A stretch of DNA of 12,599 nucleotides from UBA9642 sp964545585. Its GTDB lineage: Archaea > Nanobdellota > Nanobdellia > Woesearchaeales > UBA9642. Below, one piece after another: positions 1-6,358 of the stretch (its first letter is position 1; each line of letters opens with the position of its first letter). The translations under genes were made by a program, and so were the position numbers. Location of the stretch: positions 1 to 12,599 of the forward strand of contig CAZJFT010000028.1 of assembly GCA_964545585.1 (NCBI GenBank). Reading direction: 5' to 3'. A model generated the notes under the pieces. It did not search any database and was not told the DNA's origin. It saw only the letters and a program-made list of their open reading frames with translations.

Positions 1-630
1 AGTTTTCAAAATCAGATCTTTATCTGTAATTAAATCTTTGAATTCTAAAAATTTCTTGTAATCAGACATAGCTTCGAAATTTTTTCCTAGCGCATTATAT
101 GAAATTGCGCGAAGATAGTATTGATATGGAAAATCAGGATTAATATCTGCTGCAATATTCAAATTCTCTATAGCAAGATCGTATTTATTGATATCATAAA
201 ATGCTTTTGCAAGATTAAAATACCCTGGATGGTTTCTTGGATTTAAACTTAGACCTTTCAAGTAGTCTTGAATAACTTTGTCATGATTGCCAAGATTAGA
301 ATTAGCGAATGCGCGCTCTATATATGCAGAATCATCATTAGGATCTAATTCTATTGCTTTATCAAGAAAGGGCAATGCCTTATCATATTGTTGAATCTTA
401 TTATACATAATGCCTTTTCCAGTATTTACTACTGAGGAATATGCTGAATTTATTTCGAGAGCCTTATCAAAATGCATTAATACAGTAGAAATTAAATCGT
501 CATAAAACTCTTCGCTATTAATTATATTAAATGCAAAACTTAAATGAAACTCCCCTTTCTGAGAATGCAATTTATTTTCAAGTTCACTTTCCCACATTTT
601 TTTTTGGAAATCATTCATATTGTCATTCAT
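1..630 (-). CDS. Tetratricopeptide-repeat (TPR) protein, C-terminus cut by window edge
   Basis: The frame is open for 210 codons from the ATG at 630 to the left edge, so the C-terminus is missing. After a charged N-terminal stretch (residues 1-45) come degenerate 34-residue TPR units at roughly 67-99, 101-133, 135-167 and 169-200. Typical TPR spacing is seen, e.g. YDKALPFLDKAIELDPND at 82-99 and YDLAIENLNIAADINPD at 150-166. TPR proteins usually act as protein-protein scaffolds; no catalytic motif or membrane segment is visible. It lies 17 bp after the stop of the Nudix-like gene on the same strand and is probably the last visible gene of that operon. The ribosome-binding site is weak (GTGAG). 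A second in-frame ATG at 618 is an alternative start. Some Arg codons are CGC, unlike the AGA/AGG habit of the neighbours. The partner is unknown. Confidence 0.85.
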   Translation of the reverse strand, partial: MNDNMNDFQKKMWESELENKLHSQKGEFHLSFAFNIINSEEFYDDLISTVLMHFDKALEINSAYSSVVNTGKGIMYNKIQQYDKALPFLDKAIELDPNDDSAYIERAFANSNLGNHDKVIQDYLKGLSLNPRNHPGYFNLAKAFYDINKYDLAIENLNIAADINPDFPYQYYLRAISYNALGKNFEAMSDYKKFLEFKDLITDKDLILKT

Positions 631-647
631 ATTATCTAACTCACATT

Positions 648-1616
648 TTATCCTAATTTCTTAAGTAAATCCTGCGCCCATTCATCGCCGAAGTTGTGCA
701 ATCCATAAAGGACCAAGCCGCCGTGTGTCATTGATACGAACTGTTCTGGCTTGACTGCGTGTGTAAGATACTCAAACAATTGGCCTTCTTTTGCTGGTGC
801 GAATGCTACATCTATGACATCATTAGGTCTCTTGTCTAATGGCCTGCTTCTTACTTTGTATTTTATGTCTTCAGAAGTCAAGTTAAGATTCACCCATCCC
901 ACTAGTTCCGGCTTTCCTGGTGCTATTTCCTTATCCTGAACTATCCCGCCGAATATAAAATCTCTCTTACCATATAAGTAATCATTCATGCCAATCATCA
1001 ATTCATCACTCAACTCATCCAATTGATGTGTGACTATATTTTCTGTGACATATTCCGGTTGACCACCTGGCGCATAGAACCTGTCTGGCCATCTCACTTT
1101 TGGTCCACGGACAGTCAATGATAGCTGATCATCCAAAGTCTTTGCAAATGTGCTTATGCCCAATATTGGTCCAGGGAATGGTATGTTCTGTGATTTGTAC
1201 AATTCAACTATTCTAGGGTCTTTTGCTGCTGCACTGAATGGATATGAAGTCTGCCCTACATCAATGAATAACAGGATATCATCAGAATCCAAGTTTATAG
1301 GCTCATAATGTATGTCTCCGCTCAGCGATATGCCTGGTCCAGGCCATGCAAAACATTTCCCGTTCGCGTCGTATATTGCATTCAAAGGATTCTGTGATAG
1401 ATCCTTATGATATGGTTTTATTATAGAGCCAGGGATTGTTGCCTGTTTTGCTTTCAATTCATTATCCCAATTCTCCCTGACTAATTCATCCACTCCTTCT
1501 GGCAAGGGAAGCGGTTTGTTCCAGAAAGCCAATGATGAACCATTTACTGGAGTGTCAAAAACGACATATGTATTCCATGTCTTAGTATCAAGTTTGTATC
1601 TATTGTCATCATTCAT
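648..1616 (-). CDS. Uncharacterised 322-aa protein with degenerate Nudix-like box
   Basis: I do not recognise a close family. What can be seen is a soluble protein with no signal peptide or membrane helix. Residues about 163-255 follow a Nudix-like plan: a strand, then APGG (182-185), then E192, seven residues, D200-E201-L-S-D204-E205, and later a strand region ending PELVGWVNLNLT with T-S-E-D-I following. Compared with the Nudix signature GX5EX7REUXEEXGU, one residue is inserted after the Gly, the Arg is Asp, the first Glu of the EE pair is Asp and the last Gly is lost. If a Nudix enzyme, it would cleave a nucleoside-diphosphate-linked substrate, but it may be inactive or unrelated. The N-terminal 160 residues have no assignment. 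The start is supported by GAGGAT eight bases upstream; the 2H phosphoesterase gene ends 11 bp before it, so the two are probably co-translated. Confidence 0.6.
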   Translation of the reverse strand: MNDDNRYKLDTKTWNTYVVFDTPVNGSSLAFWNKPLPLPEGVDELVRENWDNELKAKQATIPGSIIKPYHKDLSQNPLNAIYDANGKCFAWPGPGISLSGDIHYEPINLDSDDILLFIDVGQTSYPFSAAAKDPRIVELYKSQNIPFPGPILGISTFAKTLDDQLSLTVRGPKVRWPDRFYAPGGQPEYVTENIVTHQLDELSDELMIGMNDYLYGKRDFIFGGIVQDKEIAPGKPELVGWVNLNLTSEDIKYKVRSRPLDKRPNDVIDVAFAPAKEGQLFEYLTHAVKPEQFVSMTHGGLVLYGLHNFGDEWAQDLLKKLG

Positions 1617-1627
1617 TTTTATCCTCT

Positions 1628-2338
1628 TTATTTTAATTTGAAATTCTCATAGACATCTATGTTCCATTTATCTCCTTCTAATGTGAAGTATCCGACATCT
1701 ATTGCATTTGTCTTGCTGAAACTTAGCATTGGATTATACCTCACCGTATGTATCAGCTCTGCAATCTTTTCCTTGTCCTTCACAGGATCAAGTTTGTTCA
1801 TGTATCTTGCGGTGGTTATATGTGCACCCCATGGCATCCTTATCCCTGATTTGAAATCATCAGATTGAGGTTTCAAGCCGTTCTTTATTGCTGAAGCGAC
1901 ATATTTCTGTACTGCGTCTACGAATGCCTCATCAGGTCTGCCTGCTGCAATTACTGTATTAGGATTTGTCAACCAATTGAAATAGAATATTTCTGGAGCG
2001 ACTATGTCATTTTTTATTTCATGCACAGCCCTAGACATATTTTTAAGTATATCCTCATTTGGAACAAACTCTCCGTCTGTCAAATCATAATCAGTAATAG
2101 TCGTATGGACATGAGGCGTATGATAGACCATTACTGGAGTTATCTTGTTTACTTTCTCTGATAATCTCTCAACTCTTTCGGCTATAGAATCATCATGCCT
2201 GAATATTACTAAGTATCCATTCTGTTTAGGCTTTACAGCAGGGACTATGCCGTTCTTTAGGATTGCATCAGTATTCGCAAACCTATCATATACTTCCTGC
2301 TCCTTCTCCAAGAATCCAATGTATTCATAATCATTCAT
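1628..2338 (-). CDS. 2H phosphoesterase superfamily protein
   Basis: The 236-residue product carries two HxT signatures about 95 residues apart, H78-T-T80 (in PHVHTTIT) and H173-I-T175 (in WGAHITTARY). This is the hallmark of the 2H phosphoesterase fold, which includes RNA ligase/2',3'-cyclic phosphodiesterase (LigT-type) and related enzymes acting on cyclic or linear phosphodiesters. The substrate cannot be read from sequence. I chose the ATG at 2338 because AGGAGGTTAA sits just upstream (2341-2350) and overlaps the stop of the upstream hydrolase gene. A longer frame starting at 2395 would add 19 residues inside that gene and has no comparable site. Its operon partners are an RNase Z-like hydrolase and a Nudix-like protein, suggesting RNA-end or nucleotide metabolism (inference). 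Confidence 0.85.
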   Translation of the reverse strand: MNDYEYIGFLEKEQEVYDRFANTDAILKNGIVPAVKPKQNGYLVIFRHDDSIAERVERLSEKVNKITPVMVYHTPHVHTTITDYDLTDGEFVPNEDILKNMSRAVHEIKNDIVAPEIFYFNWLTNPNTVIAAGRPDEAFVDAVQKYVASAIKNGLKPQSDDFKSGIRMPWGAHITTARYMNKLDPVKDKEKIAELIHTVRYNPMLSFSKTNAIDVGYFTLEGDKWNIDVYENFKLK

Positions 2339-2340
2339 TT

Positions 2341-2350
2341 TTAACCTCCT
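2341..2350 (-). promoter_or_regulatory. Strong Shine-Dalgarno for the 2H phosphoesterase
   Basis: On the minus strand the bases read AGGAGGTTAA immediately before AA-ATG, a near-complete match to the archaeal anti-Shine-Dalgarno. It overlaps the TAG stop (2349-2351) of the upstream gene, implying termination-reinitiation coupling, and it decides the start at 2338 over the upstream alternative. Confidence 0.8.
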
Positions 2351-3203
2351 AAAATTCGTATTTTGATAACTCTTTCGGAATATCGACTCGGACATTATGT
2401 TTCTCTGCGAAATTAATCAACGAATTTATCTCCTTCTTCTTTTTCAATTCATGCCTATTTATGTGAACAAGCTTGACTTCAGGAATTCCCTTATCTATAG
2501 CATATTCGACAACTTGTTTTGCTGTCGCATGATTCTTAGCTTCCGGATTATCAACGTAGAATGCTTCATGAACCAATAAATCCACTCCTTCAAATAGTTT
2601 TTTGGTGTCTTCAGTTAATTCTCCATCGCCGCTGATTGCAAATTTCTTATTGTTTGATGGAACATTACCAAAATATTCAAATTTCAATGCGTAATTAGGA
2701 ACGCTATGAATAGTTTTCGCAGTTGTTACAATAAAATCACATATCATTTGTTCGTTCTTCCAGAAATTATATTTTCTTGAGAATTGCTGCTCCATAACGT
2801 CAGCAAGTTTTCCATAATCTAAATGCAGCCTAGATTCTACTGAGTGTGCGCCACTTGTCGTATCAACTAAATTCCCATATATTGGATGTTCAAATTTAAG
2901 ACCTTCCTTAGGAACATATATCTTCAATTCTTTTGTTCTTCCCATCTCCCATGCAGGAACTATCAATCTTGCGATGCCGCCTATATGGTCTCCATGCAGA
3001 TGTGTGACTAATAAATGAGAAGGATGTTCTTTGAGATAGGATTCAGATGGATCATCTTTACTCATTAATTTCATTAATTGATCCGGACTCTTATACCCTG
3101 CGTCTATCATTATAGAATCTTTTCCTGATTTTATTAGATAACTAGTCGTACCTAATTCAGGATTGAAAGCTTCACCAGTTCCTAAAAATATCAACTCGTT
3201 CAT
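2349..3203 (-). CDS. Metallo-beta-lactamase-fold hydrolase, RNase Z-like
   Basis: The 284-residue protein has the MBL-fold zinc motif THLHGDH (H68, H70, D72, H73), a metal-bridging Asp in SGDGE (D193), H166, HEAF (H212), NHATAKQ (H225) and a C-terminal HINRH (H247/H251). The order SGD, then HEA, then HAT, then HI-x-R-H matches the RNase Z/ELAC branch rather than beta-lactamases or glyoxalases. Family knowledge makes a tRNA 3'-processing or other phosphodiesterase activity plausible. I see no clear RNase Z flexible-arm exosite (GP-rich), so true tRNase Z function is uncertain and a small-molecule phosphodiesterase is an alternative. It is the first gene of the leftward operon, behind its own TATA box (3251-3258) and a GGGGGAT leader motif six bases before the ATG. 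Confidence 0.85.
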   Translation of the reverse strand: MNELIFLGTGEAFNPELGTTSYLIKSGKDSIMIDAGYKSPDQLMKLMSKDDPSESYLKEHPSHLLVTHLHGDHIGGIARLIVPAWEMGRTKELKIYVPKEGLKFEHPIYGNLVDTTSGAHSVESRLHLDYGKLADVMEQQFSRKYNFWKNEQMICDFIVTTAKTIHSVPNYALKFEYFGNVPSNNKKFAISGDGELTEDTKKLFEGVDLLVHEAFYVDNPEAKNHATAKQVVEYAIDKGIPEVKLVHINRHELKKKKEINSLINFAEKHNVRVDIPKELSKYEF

Positions 3204-3249
3204 TTTTATCCCCCAAACAATTGATTTATAGTCATATTCAGATGTTTCT

Positions 3250-3266
3250 ATTTATAAATCTTTCGA
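3250..3266 (-). promoter_or_regulatory. Archaeal promoter (BRE + TATA) for the leftward operon
   Basis: Reading the minus strand, a purine-rich CGAAAG precedes ATTTATAAAT (TATA core 3251-3258). With the usual 22-27 bp to the start site, transcription would begin near 3229, giving a leader of about 25 nt containing GGGGGAT before the ATG at 3203. The core is palindromic, so direction is inferred from the flanking purines and the downstream gene. Confidence 0.7.
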
Positions 3267-3312
3267 TTATTAACCACTGAAAAGTAGTTATAATTTTATA
3301 TCTTTGTTTAAG

Positions 3313-3328
3313 CATAAAAATTTATAAA
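3313..3328 (+). promoter_or_regulatory. Archaeal promoter (BRE + TATA) for the rightward glycan operon
   Basis: CATAAAAA (BRE-like) is followed by TTTATAAA at 3321-3328. The predicted transcript start is near 3350, which would leave a short leader of about 14 nt that contains GGGGG (3352-3356). This position argues against the in-frame ATG at 3331, which would lie upstream of the transcript start. Confidence 0.7.
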
Positions 3329-3363
3329 TCATGCGTGGATTCAGAAGAATAGGGGGAATAATC

Positions 3364-4179
3364 ATGCAGAACGAGAATATGCAAAAATATACTGTTAAGA
3401 ACAAGAGATGGCAAGTGCCAGAATTTGTGTACAAGGAATTCTTTTCAAGAAGGAGCAAATACTGTTATTGCATCCATGTGATTAATGAAGGGGAAAGGAT
3501 AAGGAAATTCTTGGAGAAAGCAAAGAAGGTTGCTAAGGATATTGATATAATAATCGCTGACGGTGGAAGCAAAGACGGCTCATTAGCTTTCAATTTCCTG
3601 AAAAAAGTAGGCGTAAGGACTCTTCTAGTCAAGAAAGGTCCAGGAAAATTAAGTGCGCAGATGCGTATGGCATTAGCATATGCGATGGAGCAAGGGTATG
3701 AAGGGATAATATTCAGCGACGGAAACAACAAAGACGACCCTAATGATGCATACAAATTTGCAAAAGCGTTGGATAAAGGATATGATCATATACAAGGATC
3801 AAGATTCATCAAGGGCGGAAAGGCAGTGAGGACGCCATTCGTAAGATATTGGGGTATCAGGCTTATACATGCACCAATGATATCTATCGGCTCAGGAAAA
3901 TGGCAGACAGACACTACAAATGGATTCAAGGCATACAGCAGGAAGATGATACTTGACAAAAAAGTCAATCCGTTCAGGAATGTGCTTTCTGAATATGAGA
4001 TACATTATTATCTTGCAGTCAGACCTGCAAAACTTGGATATAAGTATACAGAAGTCCCTGTCACTAGGTCATATCCAAAAACAGGAAAAACACCGACAAA
4101 GATAAGTCCTATAAAGGGAATGATACAATTGAACTGGTCAACATTCAAGGCATGCATCGGCAAGTATGACCCAAAATGA
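3364..4179 (+). CDS. GT2 family glycosyltransferase, DPM1-like
   Basis: The 271-residue GT-A protein has the nucleotide-sugar motif ADGGSKDGS (65-73), a SDGNNKDD segment (118-125) where the DxD-type metal site is expected, QGSRF (144-148) and DTTNGFKAYSR (183-193). This layout matches dolichol-/polyprenyl-phosphate mannosyl- or glucosyltransferases. It lacks the C-terminal membrane helices of some relatives, so it is probably a soluble or peripheral enzyme loading a sugar onto a lipid carrier or glycan. I chose the ATG at 3364 because GGGGG lies seven bases upstream and the predicted transcript starts near 3350; the in-frame ATG at 3331 is only 3 bp past the TATA box. It is the first gene of the operon, and its stop overlaps the next start as ATGA. 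Sugar donor unknown. Confidence 0.88.
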   Translation: MQNENMQKYTVKNKRWQVPEFVYKEFFSRRSKYCYCIHVINEGERIRKFLEKAKKVAKDIDIIIADGGSKDGSLAFNFLKKVGVRTLLVKKGPGKLSAQMRMALAYAMEQGYEGIIFSDGNNKDDPNDAYKFAKALDKGYDHIQGSRFIKGGKAVRTPFVRYWGIRLIHAPMISIGSGKWQTDTTNGFKAYSRKMILDKKVNPFRNVLSEYEIHYYLAVRPAKLGYKYTEVPVTRSYPKTGKTPTKISPIKGMIQLNWSTFKACIGKYDPK

Positions 4180-5753
4180 AAGCATTAATAGGCTGGAGTG
4201 GATTCGTAGGAGGAAACATTGCTGAGCAGGCAAAGTTTGACGAATTCTATAATTCTTCAAATATTGATGAGATAAAAGGGAAGAGCTTCGATCTAGTGGT
4301 ATCTTGCGGGACTCCTTCTTTGAGATGGCTCGCGAACAAAGAGCCTGAAAAGGATCTCAAGGTAATACAAAAACTTATTGATGCACTGAAGGGCGTCAAT
4401 GCTAAAAAATTTGTTCTAATATCAACAATCGATGCATACGATAACCCTATAGGTGTTGATGAGGATTCTGATATTGATGAAAGCAAGCAGAATGCTTATG
4501 GGAAGCACAGATACATGATGGAGAATTTTGTCAGGGAAAACTTCGATTATCATATAATACGACTTCCTAATCTTTTCGGAAATGGACTAAAAAAGAACAT
4601 AGTCTATGATTTCTTGAATGATAATGAGACATACAAGATAGATTCAGAAGGAATCTATCAATGGTATAACTTAGACAATATATGGAGTGATATACAGAAA
4701 GTCATAGATAATGATATAAGGACGATAAATTTCGCAACGGAGCCATGCACAGTCAAGGAATTAGTGAAAGAAGGATTTGGAAGGAACTTTGAAAATACTC
4801 CAAGCGACAATCATCCACGATATGATTTCCATACGAAATATGCAGGATTATGGGGAAAGAAAGGAAAATACCTTTATTCAAAAGAGGAAGTCCTTTCAGA
4901 CTTGAAGAAATCTGTTGAAAGCGTTCAGAACCTGAAATTAGGGATATCAACTATTGCGTGGAGAATAGAAGATGAGGATTCTGTAAGGGAACTGCTTGAT
5001 GATGAGAACATAAAAGGCATAGAGATTACGCCAGACAGGATATATGATGAGCATAATGAATTTGATGAGAATAAGATAGAGGATTATGGAAGATTTTGGA
5101 ACAATCAAGAATTGATATCGATGCAAGGGATATTGTTCAAGAAGGATAATCTGAAGCTTTTTGATACATACGAGAACAGGAAGACGCTTGCTGAGCAGCT
5201 CAAGAAAGTCATTGATGCAGCATCAGAGATGAACATCCCTATAGTCATGTTCGGCTCTCCGAAGAACAGGAAGAAAGGCGCATTGACTAAAGAAGAGGCA
5301 GACTCGATTGCAATAATGTTCTTCAAGGACATAGCAAGATATGCATATTCAAAAGATGTGTATTTCTGCATAGAGCCGAACCCAAAAGAATATGATTCAG
5401 ACTATCTGATCAACACTAAAGAGGTTATCGAGTTCGTTAAGAAAGTTAACCATCCAGGCATCGGCATAAATCTTGATACTGGAGCATTGAAGATGTCAGA
5501 TGAGGATTCATCAATCATATCAGAGGCAGGAAGCTACATAAAACATTTCCACATAAGCGAACCGATGCTTGCGCCTGTAAAGAACATTGAAGAAGAGACA
5601 CATAAATCATACAGGAACGCATTAAAGAAGATATGCTACAACAGATGGATATCAATAGAGATGAAGAGAGTTGAAGAAGATAATCTTGGGAATATAAAGA
5701 ATAGTATTGTTATAGTAAAAAAGATTTATAAAATAATAAAATTTTCGGAGTAA
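4176..5753 (+). CDS. Fusion: NAD-dependent epimerase/reductase (SDR) + TIM-barrel sugar isomerase/epimerase
   Basis: This 525-residue protein joins two enzymes. Residues 1 to about 245 are an extended SDR: GWSGFVGG (G6, G9, G12) for dinucleotide binding, S83 in LISTIDAY, and AYGKHRYMME near 107-116. The catalytic YxxxK reads Y108-GKH-R112, so the usual Lys is Arg. Residues about 253-525 are an AP-endonuclease-2/xylose-isomerase-like TIM barrel with the expected metal ligands E400 (IEP), D434 (NLDTG), H459 (HFHISEP) and E495 (SIEMK). Family knowledge suggests oxidation/reduction or epimerisation of a nucleotide-linked sugar in the first half and isomerisation of a sugar or sugar phosphate in the second. 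The start overlaps the upstream stop (ATGA) with no ribosome-binding site, implying coupled translation. No internal start is visible at the joint. Confidence 0.82.
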   Translation: MKALIGWSGFVGGNIAEQAKFDEFYNSSNIDEIKGKSFDLVVSCGTPSLRWLANKEPEKDLKVIQKLIDALKGVNAKKFVLISTIDAYDNPIGVDEDSDIDESKQNAYGKHRYMMENFVRENFDYHIIRLPNLFGNGLKKNIVYDFLNDNETYKIDSEGIYQWYNLDNIWSDIQKVIDNDIRTINFATEPCTVKELVKEGFGRNFENTPSDNHPRYDFHTKYAGLWGKKGKYLYSKEEVLSDLKKSVESVQNLKLGISTIAWRIEDEDSVRELLDDENIKGIEITPDRIYDEHNEFDENKIEDYGRFWNNQELISMQGILFKKDNLKLFDTYENRKTLAEQLKKVIDAASEMNIPIVMFGSPKNRKKGALTKEEADSIAIMFFKDIARYAYSKDVYFCIEPNPKEYDSDYLINTKEVIEFVKKVNHPGIGINLDTGALKMSDEDSSIISEAGSYIKHFHISEPMLAPVKNIEEETHKSYRNALKKICYNRWISIEMKRVEEDNLGNIKNSIVIVKKIYKIIKFSE

Positions 5754-5757
5754 TAAG

Positions 5758-6357
5758 ATGAAGAAAAAAAATGTAAAAATTCAATTCGGTGCTGGGGCAG
5801 ACATAAAGAAAGGATACATCAATGTGGACATAACGAAAGAATTCGGAGCTGAAGTAATATGTGATATGAACAAATTCCCATATCCTTTTCCAGCAAATTA
5901 TGCTGATGAAATATATTGCTGCATGACATTAGAACATATAATGTATCCGACTAAAGCTCTCGAAGAGTTTCACAGGATAATAAAAAAGAACGGGATAGTC
6001 AAGATAATAGTCCCTCATTTTTCTGCACTGTATGCATTGCATGCAGACAATCATATAAGAAATTACGGAGTAGGATACTTCTGGCAACTACAGGAAGGCA
6101 ATAAAAATCTTTGGGGTGGCGAAAATATACAACATTGGAGAATGAGCAATATACTCTATAAGAATGTGAAAGTAGATCTCTTGTTCCCGAGAGGATATTT
6201 GATTTTATTCAGTTTGCCGTTCCAACTGTTATTCAACAGAGGAAGGTTCATGCAAGGAATATACGAACATTTTTTCTCCAATTTCTATCGAGCCAATGAG
6301 ATTCATGCAACAATGCAGGGAAAGATAGAATCCAAAAAATCTAGGCGCAAAAAATAA
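5758..6357 (+). CDS. Class I SAM-dependent methyltransferase (small)
   Basis: The 199-residue product has a shortened glycine motif FGAGADI (10-16), an acidic residue at the end of strand 2 (NVDI, D24), a LEH motif (58-60) and the EFHRIIKKNG-VKIIVPHFS region (70-89) typical of Methyltransf_11-like enzymes. The C-terminal part (140-185) is hydrophobic and aromatic and may bind a glycan or membrane surface. It probably O-methylates or otherwise modifies a sugar of the glycan (inference from context). CGGAG at 5746-5750 gives a normal ribosome-binding site, four bases lie between the upstream stop and this ATG, and the next gene starts one base after this stop. Confidence 0.8.
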   Translation: MKKKNVKIQFGAGADIKKGYINVDITKEFGAEVICDMNKFPYPFPANYADEIYCCMTLEHIMYPTKALEEFHRIIKKNGIVKIIVPHFSALYALHADNHIRNYGVGYFWQLQEGNKNLWGGENIQHWRMSNILYKNVKVDLLFPRGYLILFSLPFQLLFNRGRFMQGIYEHFFSNFYRANEIHATMQGKIESKKSRRKK

Positions 6358-6358
6358 A

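Noticed and set aside
2339..2395. Longer start at 2395 for the 2H phosphoesterase.
   Set aside because: It would overlap the upstream gene by 47 bp without a ribosome-binding site, whereas AGGAGGTT directly precedes the ATG at 2338.
3331..3363. Longer start for the first glycosyltransferase (an additional 11 residues, MRGFRRIGGII).
   Set aside because: The ATG at 3331 lies 3 bp after the TATA box and upstream of the expected transcript start. The ATG at 3364 has GGGGG at proper spacing.
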